Both the position numbers and the translations under genes were made by a program. A stretch of 9,763 nucleotides of DNA from Acidobacteriota bacterium (GTDB lineage Bacteria > Acidobacteriota > Terriglobia > Bryobacterales > Bryobacteraceae): contig JAMCRM010000126.1 of NCBI GenBank assembly GCA_023380575.1, positions 55,017 through 64,779 on the forward strand, read 5' to 3'. The notes under the pieces were generated by a model. It made no database searches. It had not been told where the DNA came from and saw only the letters and a program-made list of their open reading frames with translations. This document shows, one piece after another, positions 1 through 6,886 of the stretch (its first letter is position 1; each line of letters opens with the position of its first letter).

Positions 1-2
1 AA

Positions 3-497
3 CTATGGGTTGATCTTGTAGTTCTCCCGGAACGGGCCCATGTTGGGGTAGTACTTGCGGGCGCGGATCAGTTCCGCGATCTGGCGGATATGGCCCAGAT
101 CGTGGAACGCCCACTCATTCACCAGTTCGCCGAGCGTAAGGACGCCCATTCTGGGATGACGCCCGGTGCGCTTTTCCCATCCTTCGGGCAGCGCGCGGAT
201 GACCTCGAGGTTGCTTTCCCGCTGGTCTTCCCAATGAGCGAAGGACTCTTCCGGATCGGCGCCGGAATAATCGTAATCTGCGGGGGCGTAAGGCTCCCAT
301 GGCGCGCCGTCCCGCTCCATGCTGAGGTCCAGCCGCATGCGGAAGCAGTGTCCTTCGACGTGCGAGAGGTGCTCCAGCACCTCGGCCACGGAGAAACGGT
401 TGGCCGCGGGTTTCCAGTTGGCTTCGTCTTCGGCGAGGCCGTCCATCATCGCCCGCAGAATTTCGGGCGTGGTCTCGAGCTGCTTAACTGCATCCAC
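3..497 (-). CDS. DinB-family (DinB/YfiT-like four-helix) protein
   Basis: This 164-residue protein has the usual size of a single DinB-like four-helix bundle. Members of this superfamily bind a divalent metal with three histidines, and some are thiol-dependent S-transferases; most have no known substrate. The candidate ligands are present: H46 in the helix reading EVLEHLSHVE, and H132 and H136 in the C-terminal motif HDLGHIRQI, which is very typical of the family. There is no signal peptide or membrane segment, so it is probably cytoplasmic. The start is a GTG at 497, inside the last codons of nrdJ (14-nt overlap), with a perfect GGAGG five bases upstream; the next in-frame ATG codons lie inside the first helix. 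It is therefore expected to be co-transcribed and coupled with nrdJ. The stop codon is TAG and the gene is complete. The family assignment is firm; the biochemical role is unknown. Confidence 0.88.
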   Translation of the reverse strand: MDAVKQLETTPEILRAMMDGLAEDEANWKPAANRFSVAEVLEHLSHVEGHCFRMRLDLSMERDGAPWEPYAPADYDYSGADPEESFAHWEDQRESNLEVIRALPEGWEKRTGRHPRMGVLTLGELVNEWAFHDLGHIRQIAELIRARKYYPNMGPFRENYKINP

Positions 498-3291
498 TGG
501 TGCCTCCGCAATTGCCGCACTTGTAACAGCTTCCGTTGCGGGTCATGATGGAGCCGCACTCGGCGCACAGGGGCGCGTCGGGGGTTACCGGCAGGAAGGG
601 AAGCTGCTGCTGCGGATCCGGTTCGGTGGGCTTCAGGGTACGCGTCTCACCGGCTTCGGTGATGGCGTACTCCGGCCCCAGAAACTTCACGCCGAGCCAG
701 CGGAAAATGTAATCCATGATGGACTTGGCATACGGGATCTGCTTGTTGCCGGTCCATCCGCTGGGCTCGAACCGCAGGTGGGCGAACTTATCCACCAGGA
801 AATTCAGCGGGACGCCGTATTGCAGGTTGAAGCTGATGGCGGTGGCGAAGGCGTCCATGAGGCCGGAAATGGTGGAGCCTTCCTTGGCCATGGTGATAAA
901 GAGCTCGCCGGGTTTGCCGTCATCGTACATGCCGACGGTAATGTAGCCTTCGTGCCCGCCGATGGAGAACTTGTGGGTGATGGACTGCCGCTCGTCGGGA
1001 AGTTTTCGGCGGTGAGGTTCGTGAACCAGTCGCTCCACGATGACCTGCGCCGGCATGGACAGCTTCTTGTCTTTGCCGGTGCTGAGCGGCTGCACGCGCT
1101 TGGAGTTGTCCCGGTAGATGGCCACGGCCTTGAGCCCGAGTTTCCAACCCTCGATGTAGGCGTCCATGATGTCTTCCACCGTGGATTCCTCGGGCATGTT
1201 GATGGTTTTGGAGATGGCGCCGGAGATGAACGGCTGCACCGCCGCCATCATGCGCAGGTGGCCCAGGTAGTGAATCGAGCGGACGCCGTTTGCCGGCCGC
1301 AGGCTGCAATCGAATACGGGCAGGTGCTCGGCTCTGAGCGCGGGGGCGCTTTCGATGGTGCCGGTGGAATCGATGTGGGCCACGATTTTTTCCACCTGCT
1401 CCGGTTTGTATCCGAGCCGGATCAGCGCCTGCGCCACGGTATTGTTGACGATCTTGATCATGCCGCCGCCGACCAGGCGCTTGTACTTCACCAGGGCGAG
1501 ATCGGGCTCGATGCCGGTGGTGTCGCAATCCATCATGAAGCCGATGGTGCCGGTGGGCGCGATGACCGTGACCTGCGCGTTGCGGAAGCCGTTGCGCCGC
1601 CCCAACTCGCAGGCTTCGTTCCAACAGGCGGCCGCGCCCTGGTGCAGTTGGGAGGGAATGTTCCTGCGGCTGATACGGGCGGCGGCGTCCCGGTGCATGT
1701 GCATCACTTCCATGAAGGAGCCGGCGTTCTCCGGAAAGCAGGGGAAGGAGTAGGTGGATTCTGCGATGCGCGCGCTGGTGAGGTATGCCTGCCCACACAT
1801 GATCGCGGTGACGGCGCCGGCATAATCGCGTCCCTGGTCGCTGTCGTAGGGAATGCCCAGCGACATGAGCAGCGCGCCGAGGTTGGCGAAACCCAGCCCC
1901 AGGGGCCGGTAGGCGTGCGAGTTGGCGGCGATCTTCTCGGTGGGATAGCTGGCGTTGTCTACGATGATTTCCTGCGCCAGAATCACGGTGTCCACCGCGT
2001 GCCGGAACGCTTCCACGTCGAACTGGCCGCTCAGGTCAACGAACTTCATCAGGTTGAGGGAGGCCAGGTTGCAGGCCGAGTCGTCCACGAACATGTACTC
2101 GGAGCAGGGGTTGGAGGCGTTGATGCGGGTGGTGGCGCGGCACGGGTTCCAGCGGTTCACGGTGGTATCGAACTGCATGCCGGGGTCGCCGCACTGGTGC
2201 GTTGCCTTGGCGATTTGCAGCATCAGGTCGCGCGCCGGCAGGCGCTTCGCGTGTTCGCCCGTGACGACGCTGCGGGTGTGCCACTCGGCGCCGTCCACCG
2301 CCGCCTGCATGAACTCGTCGGTGGCGCGGACCGAGTTGTTGGCGTTCTGGAAGAATACCGAGCCGTAAGCTTCGCCGTCGAGGGAGGAATCATAGCCTGC
2401 ATCCACCAGAGTGTGGGCTTTTTCCTCTTCCTTCGCCTTGCACCAGATGAACTTTTCGATGTCCGGATGATCGGCGTTGAGGATCACCATCTTGGCGGCG
2501 CGGCGGGTCTTGCCTCCCGACTTGATGACGCCGGCGAAAGCGTCGAAACCTTTCATAAAGGAGAGCGGGCCGGAAGCGCGTCCGCCGCCTGAGAGCACGG
2601 CATCTTCCTCGCGCAGGGTGGAGAGGTTGGTGCCGGTGCCGGAGCCCCATTTGAAAAGCATGCCCTCGGTCTTGGCGAGGTCGAGGATGGAAGCGAGCGA
2701 GTCCTTAACGCTAACGATAAAGCATGCCGAGCACTGCGGGCGCAGCATGTCGCCTTCCAGTTGGCGGATGGAGCGGGTGGCCTGGTCGAAGGTCCAGCCG
2801 TAGCCGCGCGCTTCTTTCACACCGACGTTGAACCACACCGGGGAATTGAAACAGGCCTTCTGGTGCAGCATCAGGTGGGCCAGTTCCATGCGGAAGTTTT
2901 CGGCGTCCTGCGCAGTACGGAAATAGCCGTCCTTGGCGCCCCACCGCGCAACCGTGTCCACTACGCGCTGGACCAGGCGGGCGACGTTGCGCTCGCGCTC
3001 CGGGGTGTCCAGCTTTCCGTGGAAGTACTTGCTGGCAACAATATTGGTGGCCGTCTGGGACCAGTCCGCGGGCACTTCCACATCACGCTGTTCGAAAATG
3101 GTGGCGCCTTTGTCGTTGGCTATGGAAGCGGTGCGGGTTTCCCATTGGATCTCGTCGTAGGGGGATTTTCCGGGCGGGAGGGCGGCGGTGAAGTAGCGGG
3201 GGAAGGCTACTCCTGCCCTCGTGGGTTCCATGGTTTCTGTGGTGTTCAAGAACTCTATTTTTGCATTGATCCCGGCGGCAAGCTGACCCAT
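484..3291 (-). CDS. nrdJ: Adenosylcobalamin-dependent (class II) ribonucleotide reductase
   Basis: The enzyme reduces ribonucleotides to deoxyribonucleotides with a thiyl radical generated from adenosylcobalamin, so it works without oxygen and without a separate radical-generating subunit. The 935-residue product has the length of the long bacterial NrdJ form. Visible landmarks: SACF near 188-191 (C190, probable redox cysteine), the NPCSE motif at 394-398 with N394, C396 (thiyl radical) and E398, C407 eleven residues later (partner redox cysteine), and PTGTI at 580-583 for phosphate binding. A TSCPD-type domain follows at about 769-850 (GGHEGYITVG, LMDAFATAISFNLQYG). The tail carries a cysteine cluster C909, C912, C922, C925, C928, C934 that could bind zinc or pass electrons to the active site. 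The ATG at 3291 is chosen because a strong GGAGGAG lies just upstream; M21 is an alternative without such a site. Two NrdR-like boxes precede the gene. The DinB-family gene overlaps its 3' end. Confidence 0.97.
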   Translation of the reverse strand: MGQLAAGINAKIEFLNTTETMEPTRAGVAFPRYFTAALPPGKSPYDEIQWETRTASIANDKGATIFEQRDVEVPADWSQTATNIVASKYFHGKLDTPERERNVARLVQRVVDTVARWGAKDGYFRTAQDAENFRMELAHLMLHQKACFNSPVWFNVGVKEARGYGWTFDQATRSIRQLEGDMLRPQCSACFIVSVKDSLASILDLAKTEGMLFKWGSGTGTNLSTLREEDAVLSGGGRASGPLSFMKGFDAFAGVIKSGGKTRRAAKMVILNADHPDIEKFIWCKAKEEEKAHTLVDAGYDSSLDGEAYGSVFFQNANNSVRATDEFMQAAVDGAEWHTRSVVTGEHAKRLPARDLMLQIAKATHQCGDPGMQFDTTVNRWNPCRATTRINASNPCSEYMFVDDSACNLASLNLMKFVDLSGQFDVEAFRHAVDTVILAQEIIVDNASYPTEKIAANSHAYRPLGLGFANLGALLMSLGIPYDSDQGRDYAGAVTAIMCGQAYLTSARIAESTYSFPCFPENAGSFMEVMHMHRDAAARISRRNIPSQLHQGAAACWNEACELGRRNGFRNAQVTVIAPTGTIGFMMDCDTTGIEPDLALVKYKRLVGGGMIKIVNNTVAQALIRLGYKPEQVEKIVAHIDSTGTIESAPALRAEHLPVFDCSLRPANGVRSIHYLGHLRMMAAVQPFISGAISKTINMPEESTVEDIMDAYIEGWKLGLKAVAIYRDNSKRVQPLSTGKDKKLSMPAQVIVERLVHEPHRRKLPDERQSITHKFSIGGHEGYITVGMYDDGKPGELFITMAKEGSTISGLMDAFATAISFNLQYGVPLNFLVDKFAHLRFEPSGWTGNKQIPYAKSIMDYIFRWLGVKFLGPEYAITEAGETRTLKPTEPDPQQQLPFLPVTPDAPLCAECGSIMTRNGSCYKCGNCGGTSGCS
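503..507 (-). promoter_or_regulatory. Shine-Dalgarno site of the DinB-family gene, inside nrdJ
   Basis: On the minus strand GGAGG stands five bases before the GTG start at 497. It lies within the codons for the C-terminal Gly-Gly-Thr of nrdJ, so the same bases encode the reductase tail and recruit ribosomes for the next gene. This site decides the GTG start. Confidence 0.75.
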
Positions 3292-3296
3292 TAACT

Positions 3297-3301
3297 CCTC
3301 C
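3297..3301 (-). promoter_or_regulatory. Shine-Dalgarno site of nrdJ
   Basis: The minus strand reads GGGGAGGAGTTA directly before the ATG at 3291, giving a GGAGG core five bases from the start codon. It supports the upstream ATG over the internal methionine at residue 21. Confidence 0.75.
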
Positions 3302-3334
3302 CCGTAATTCCATTATGACGCATTTGCCATCGTG

Positions 3335-3350
3335 CCCCAATATATAGCGG
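3335..3350 (-). promoter_or_regulatory. NrdR-box-like operator, proximal to nrdJ
   Basis: The plus strand reads CCCCAATATATAGCGG. Against the NrdR-box consensus acaCwAtATaTwGtgt it matches 12 of 16 positions, and the ten-base core CAATATATAG matches perfectly. NrdR is the ATP/dATP-sensing zinc-ribbon/ATP-cone repressor of ribonucleotide reductase genes and binds pairs of such boxes. The box ends 43 bases before the nrdJ start codon, which suits repression of the nrdJ promoter. A TTGACG element on the minus strand lies between the two boxes and could be a -35 hexamer, but I see no convincing -10 for it. NrdR itself is not in the window. Confidence 0.72.
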
Positions 3351-3364
3351 CACGTCAAGAATTT

Positions 3365-3380
3365 TATCTATATACAGTGC
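3365..3380 (-). promoter_or_regulatory. NrdR-box-like operator, distal to nrdJ
   Basis: The plus strand reads TATCTATATACAGTGC, matching the NrdR-box consensus at 11 of 16 positions, with nine of ten in the core (CTATATACAG). It starts 30 bp from the start of the proximal box, close to three helical turns. That is the arrangement known for NrdR operators, where two boxes lie on the same face of the DNA about 31-32 bp apart. The pairing raises confidence above that of either box alone. Confidence 0.68.
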
Positions 3381-3428
3381 TACAGTTTACGGGTGTGACG
3401 AAACAATCAGACTAATTTTGAGTGACAG

Positions 3429-3450
3429 GCCGGGCCTTTTCAGGCCCGGC
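3429..3450 (-). terminator. Perfect 9-bp hairpin downstream of the receiver-like gene
   Basis: On the minus strand the arms GCCGGGCCT and AGGCCCGGC are exactly complementary and enclose a GAAA loop, a stable GNRA tetraloop. The hairpin lies 36 bases past the stop of the receiver-like gene and before the nrdJ promoter region, where a terminator would be expected. There is no clean T-run right after it on the minus strand (CTGTCACTCAAAATT follows), so it is not a textbook intrinsic terminator. It may act as a weak or factor-assisted terminator, a 3'-end stabiliser, or a structured element of the nrdJ upstream region. Confidence 0.5.
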
Positions 3451-3485
3451 GGCATTTTGGAAGTGAAAAGGAAAGCGAATGCGGA

Positions 3486-3938
3486 TCAGGCACCGGCGAT
3501 GAACGTCCGGAGATGGTGGGACCGCTGGAGTTTGTCGTTTTCGCCGCGCCGGGTCGCGGCGCTGATGACCCGTAAAGCTTCTTCGCGTTCGAACGGCTGC
3601 GCCAGGATGTCGTAGCCGCCTTCGTTGAGAACTTCTGCCCAGAGGTACTCGTCGGCCACCCGGGAAGTCACGATGAGGGGTGGCGAGGAGGGCAGATCCT
3701 GCACGGCGCGCAACAGAACACGCCAGTCGCCGTCACACAGGTCGCGATCACTGATGACCAGATCCACGCGGCGTCGCTTCAGCGCGGAGAGGGCATCCGT
3801 GCAGGAGGGCGATTCGTGCAAAACCCAGTTCGCCTCCTGGAAGAGGCCGCGCAAGTAGGCGCGGTCTTTTTCGTGCGGCGAGACGGCCAGCGCGGTCACG
3901 CCGTTGATTGGTTTGTAAAGCTGGAAAGCTTTATTCAT
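3486..3938 (-). CDS. Stand-alone degenerate receiver-domain (pseudo-receiver) protein
   Basis: From the ATG at 3938 the product is 150 residues, essentially one CheY-like receiver fold with no output domain. Strand beta-1 reads VTALAVSPHE (14-23), where a normal receiver has two acidic residues; here they are replaced by Ser-Pro. The phospho-acceptor position is kept as D64 (VDLVISDRDL), and the switch Thr/Ser as T91-S92 (LIVTSR). The invariant Lys of the KPF motif is Q114 (AQPFE). A metal-dependent phosphorylation cycle is therefore doubtful, and it may signal without phosphate or by protein contact only. The start is uncertain. A second ATG at 3962 adds eight residues, and a TTG at 4037 would give 183 residues but lacks a ribosome site and adds a low-complexity leader. 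I chose 3938 because the fold begins soon after it. The gene stands alone, with no histidine kinase beside it. Confidence 0.75.
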   Translation of the reverse strand: MNKAFQLYKPINGVTALAVSPHEKDRAYLRGLFQEANWVLHESPSCTDALSALKRRRVDLVISDRDLCDGDWRVLLRAVQDLPSSPPLIVTSRVADEYLWAEVLNEGGYDILAQPFEREEALRVISAATRRGENDKLQRSHHLRTFIAGA

Positions 3939-4163
3939 TCCCTTTGGTCGGAGTACGGACATGCCTCTTGCTCGGTCCCCGTTCGGGCTATCGGTTGTGG
4001 TTTTGGGAGGCTCGGACAGCGCGCTTCCCGCCGTCAATTTCAGCGTAGCTTTGCCACGGTTCTAGTACAAGGCGGATATGATACGAGGCTGTGTCCGCCA
4101 GTACAGAAAAAAGTGAGCGGTGCGCGCACCCACCACAACTTGGAGCGTGTTCCGGCAGTGACG
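3939..4163. other. Intergenic spacer between the MlrC-like gene and the receiver-like gene
   Basis: This stretch of about 225 bases must hold the end of the MlrC operon transcript and the promoter and leader of the receiver-like gene. On the minus strand A+T-richer bits such as CGTATCATATCC (about 4074-4085) could be a -10 region, but I find no -35 hexamer at proper spacing. Part of it (3939-4037) stays open in frame with the receiver gene but is compositionally unlike the rest of that protein. No RNA gene is recognisable. Confidence 0.4.
4107..4130 (-). terminator. Possible intrinsic terminator of the MlrC-like operon
   Basis: On the minus strand, 34 bases after the stop codon of the MlrC-like gene, there is a 12-base perfect palindrome GGTGCGCGCACC (4119-4130). 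After six bases it is followed by a run of six T (4107-4112). The position and T-run suit a terminator. The hairpin is short (four or five pairs once a loop is allowed), so its strength is uncertain. Confidence 0.5.
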
Positions 4164-5696
4164 CTACAGCCCGAAAAGGCCCTTGCGCGCGCGCTTGTAC
4201 GTGAACCGGGAAGGGTTGACCGCGGTCAGACCGGGGGTATCCACTTCGAGGATGCGCGCGGCGACGGGCTCATAGGCCGCGCGAGGGGCGATGGCGCCTT
4301 TGACGGTGAGGATTTTCTGCCGCTCCGGATAGATGCCGCAGCTCACCAGTTGGTGGATGCTGTTCGGGCTGGAGCGCAGAGTAGTGAGGAGGAGCAGGTT
4401 TTCCAGATCGCGGGTAGAGCCTTCGGCTGCGATCACGGCCGAGATGCCGTTGTCCCAATAGCGGCCGCCGCCGTGGCGGATTTCGGTCTCGAGGTACTTG
4501 CCCAGGTGCAGGGATTTCACCGTGCCGCGCACCCGCACGGGTTTGCCGTGGAAGCGGTCGGTCTTGCCGCCGACGGCCATATCGAACCGCGCCCCCACGC
4601 CCAGCCGCATCGCTTCTTTGACGGCCTGCGGGTCGGCAATCGCGACCACCCAGCCTTCGGCCTTCTGGCGAATGAGTTCGTCCAGCAGGAAGGTGCCGTC
4701 GCCGGCCGAGCCGCCCCCGATATTGTCGCCCATGTCGATGAGCGCCACGGGGAACCGCCCGGCGGCCATGGCCATCTTCACGGCGGTGGCGGCGTCCGGC
4801 AGGTTCAGCTTCAGTTGGCCGCGGGTGGCCCACAGCATATCCGAGAGCCGCTGTGCCTCCCGCCGGGCCAGTTCCGGATCATTGTCGGTGACGACGACGA
4901 CACTGGGTCCCACCCAGGGCACATCGGCGTACTGGTATCCTCCGGAAACGCTGCACGCCAGCACCTTCGGATTTTGCTCCAGTCTGCGGCTTTCTTCGAC
5001 GATGGGCAGCAGGGGAGGACGTCTGGTGTGCTGATAGACGATGTTGTAGATCATCGGCGGCTTGACGATGGCCTGCACCGGCTTCACCTTGCCGCTGATG
5101 GTATCGGCGATAATGCGCGCCGCCTGGAGCCCGCGCTCCCTGGTGTCGATGTGGGGGTTCTCCTTGAACGTGATGAGGGCGTTGCACAGCTTGCCTAGCT
5201 CGGGGTTGATATTGGCATGGAAATCGTGGGTGACCACGATGGGGATCCGCGGCCCCACCGCCTGGCGCACGCGGCGCACCAGTTCGGTATCGCCGTGGGG
5301 GTAGCTCTCCACCACCATGGCGCCGTGGAGGGCCAGCAGCACGCCGTCGAGCTTAGGCAGACGCTTAATGCGCCGGATCATCTCCGCGGTAATGGTCTCG
5401 AACGCCTCATCCGTCACCGGCCCCTTGGGGGTCGCCTGCACCACCACGGCGGGGTAGAGCGCCAGCCCGTATTTCCCGGCGCCTTCGATGTAGCCGGCGG
5501 CGATGGTGTTCTGGCCGGCATTGGTGCGCAGCCACTCCTCCCGGTTATCGCCCGGGGGCCAGTGGAAATCCTCGAGTGTGGTCTTGGCGGGGTTGAAGGA
5601 GTCGGATTCGTGACTCATGCCCGCCACCGCGATCACCGGCTGCGCCGGGAGCGGGGCGGCCATGAGGGCCATCAGAATCGGCATGGGCAGGTTCAT
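4164..5696 (-). CDS. MlrC-like M81-family metallohydrolase, probably exported
   Basis: This 510-residue product matches the MlrC/DUF1485 family, named after the enzyme that performs a late step of microcystin degradation in sphingomonads. The N-terminal metal domain (about 21-310) contains GMSHESDSFNP, ALHGAMV, THDFHANIN and NPHID; the MlrC C-terminal domain follows with DMGDNIGGGSAGDGT (321-335). From memory, the zinc site in MlrC is E56, H150, D184, H186 and H208. Here E30, H124, D158, H160 and H182 have exactly the same spacing (94, 34, 2, 22), so the metal site looks intact. Unlike typical members, which begin at the first beta strand, there is a hydrophobic extension of about 20 residues ending in PAQP, probably a signal peptide, though it lacks basic residues. 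The ATG overlaps the upstream stop as ATGA, with AAAGG just before it. The true substrate is unknown, and detoxification of microcystin should not be assumed. Confidence 0.9.
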   Translation of the reverse strand: MNLPMPILMALMAAPLPAQPVIAVAGMSHESDSFNPAKTTLEDFHWPPGDNREEWLRTNAGQNTIAAGYIEGAGKYGLALYPAVVVQATPKGPVTDEAFETITAEMIRRIKRLPKLDGVLLALHGAMVVESYPHGDTELVRRVRQAVGPRIPIVVTHDFHANINPELGKLCNALITFKENPHIDTRERGLQAARIIADTISGKVKPVQAIVKPPMIYNIVYQHTRRPPLLPIVEESRRLEQNPKVLACSVSGGYQYADVPWVGPSVVVVTDNDPELARREAQRLSDMLWATRGQLKLNLPDAATAVKMAMAAGRFPVALIDMGDNIGGGSAGDGTFLLDELIRQKAEGWVVAIADPQAVKEAMRLGVGARFDMAVGGKTDRFHGKPVRVRGTVKSLHLGKYLETEIRHGGGRYWDNGISAVIAAEGSTRDLENLLLLTTLRSSPNSIHQLVSCGIYPERQKILTVKGAIAPRAAYEPVAARILEVDTPGLTAVNPSRFTYKRARKGLFGL

Positions 5697-6886
5697 GACC
5701 TTTCGAAATAGCAGTTGCGCGGCGCGCGGTAAGCGATGGACAGCTCCGGCGTGGCCACGCGCTGCTTCCGCACGCGCGATTCGAAGAGGAAGGCCAGCGC
5801 GCCGGTGGTGAGCAGGGTGCGCTCCACCGGGTACAGGGGTTTGCCGGTAACGAACAACTCCTCGATGCAGTGCACCAGGCCGTCGAAGTGGGGCAGGTCG
5901 CGGCCGCCTTGGGGAATGCCGAAACAGGATGCCAATACCCTGCCCTGAGCGCGGCCGGCAAAGAGGAAGCCCTCGGTGTGCCCATTCAGGATGTAGCAGG
6001 CGGCGCGGAAACCGTCGCGGTATTCCAGCGCGAACAGCACCGGCTTGCCGCAGTTCGCTTCCATTCTGCCGGTTTTGGTACGCGGGCTGGTGGCGCAGGC
6101 GGCCTGGGCCAGCGGCGCGCTCCAGGCGCCCTCGCCCGCGCGCCACTTCCATACGGCCTCGCCTTCCAGCATGTGGACGGCGGCGATGCCGGTTTCCGCG
6201 CCCCTGCGCCGCTCCACCATGCATTGCAGGGTTTCGAGGATATGAAACCCGTAGGCATCGGTATCGCCGTAGCCCACCGCCACGGCGTGCTCGACGGGAG
6301 CGCCGAGGGGGAACTCGAGTTCTGGCGTGCGAACCGTGACGGGGATGGAGGATCCGGCCATGAGCGGCAGCTTGAACTCGCGCGCCTGGTCGTACATGCG
6401 TTTGGCCTTCTCCCAGGAGTAGGAGAAGTGCTTGTCGCAGTAGACCGGCACGCGCCGGCCGGAAGAGCGCACGACATCCATGATCTCCTGAAACATTTCG
6501 TAGCGCGGGTAGAGATGTTGGCCGCGATCGTTCCAGGGATACTCGCCGTGCTCGCCCACGAACAGCACGGCGTCCACGGCGAGCTTCGGGCCGCCGAGCG
6601 TCAGCGCCTCTTTGATGCTCGGGTAGATTTTGAAGCCGTGTTTTCCGGCGAGGCCGCGGCTCATATCATTGGCCGGCGTTTGCGCCACGTACATGGAGAC
6701 GATGCGGGTGCGCGGCGCGACGCGCCGGTTATCCGGGAAGTAGCCTTCCAGGATGCGGCCGCAGATCACATCGGCATGGGAACGCGGGCGGTACACCGTG
6801 ACAATGGCAGCCACGGTCTTCTTCGGCGCGGGCGCAAGGGCGGCCGCGCCGGCGGCGAGGAATTCACGTCTGCGCATTGTCTTCAT
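5693..6886 (-). CDS. Unrecognised protein with Tat-type signal, operon partner of the MlrC-like gene
   Basis: From the ATG at 6886 the product is 397 residues. It begins MKTMRRREFLAAGAAALAPA, a twin-arginine-type leader (RRREFL, then a short Ala-rich stretch), so export in a folded state is likely. I do not recognise a named family with certainty. Segments such as SIKEAL followed by VDAVLFVGEHGEYPWN (about 90-119), a Lys-rich middle (CDKHFSYSWEKAKRM), and LYPVERTLLTTGALAFL near 351-366 recall Gfo/Idh/MocA-like proteins found beside secreted hydrolases. However, no clear GxGxxG nucleotide-binding motif is visible. Tat export would suit a cofactor-binding protein. The start is chosen because its ATG overlaps the stop of the DUF4091 gene as ATGA; M4 is an alternative, and the open frame upstream (to 6964) overlaps the neighbour. 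The stop overlaps the start of the MlrC-like gene by four bases, so the two are coupled. Confidence 0.8.
   Translation of the reverse strand: MKTMRRREFLAAGAAALAPAPKKTVAAIVTVYRPRSHADVICGRILEGYFPDNRRVAPRTRIVSMYVAQTPANDMSRGLAGKHGFKIYPSIKEALTLGGPKLAVDAVLFVGEHGEYPWNDRGQHLYPRYEMFQEIMDVVRSSGRRVPVYCDKHFSYSWEKAKRMYDQAREFKLPLMAGSSIPVTVRTPELEFPLGAPVEHAVAVGYGDTDAYGFHILETLQCMVERRRGAETGIAAVHMLEGEAVWKWRAGEGAWSAPLAQAACATSPRTKTGRMEANCGKPVLFALEYRDGFRAACYILNGHTEGFLFAGRAQGRVLASCFGIPQGGRDLPHFDGLVHCIEELFVTGKPLYPVERTLLTTGALAFLFESRVRKQRVATPELSIAYRAPRNCYFERS

Noticed and set aside
319..2592. 757-codon open frame on the plus strand opposite nrdJ
   Set aside because: It lies antisense to a clear, conserved nrdJ, has His/Val/Gly/Ala-rich low-information sequence, and its stop-free run is explained by GC-rich third positions of the real gene.
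3292..3485. Cobalamin riboswitch in front of nrdJ
   Set aside because: B12 riboswitches precede some B12-linked genes, but I see no B12-box-like sequence in this 194-base gap, and the region is mostly taken up by the hairpin and the two NrdR-like boxes.
3939..4037. Longer receiver protein starting at the TTG at 4037
   Set aside because: There is no ribosome site before the TTG, and the added 33 residues are low-complexity and precede the natural start of the receiver fold.
4119..4130. The 12-base palindrome as a transcription factor operator
   Set aside because: Its position after a stop codon and before a T6 run is better explained as a terminator; only one copy was noticed.
5697..6224. 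N-terminal extension of the MlrC-like frame to 6224
   Set aside because: The extension is Arg/Gly/Ala-rich, lies over the Tat-type gene in another frame, and the ATG at 5696 has an ATGA junction and begins directly before the export-like leader.
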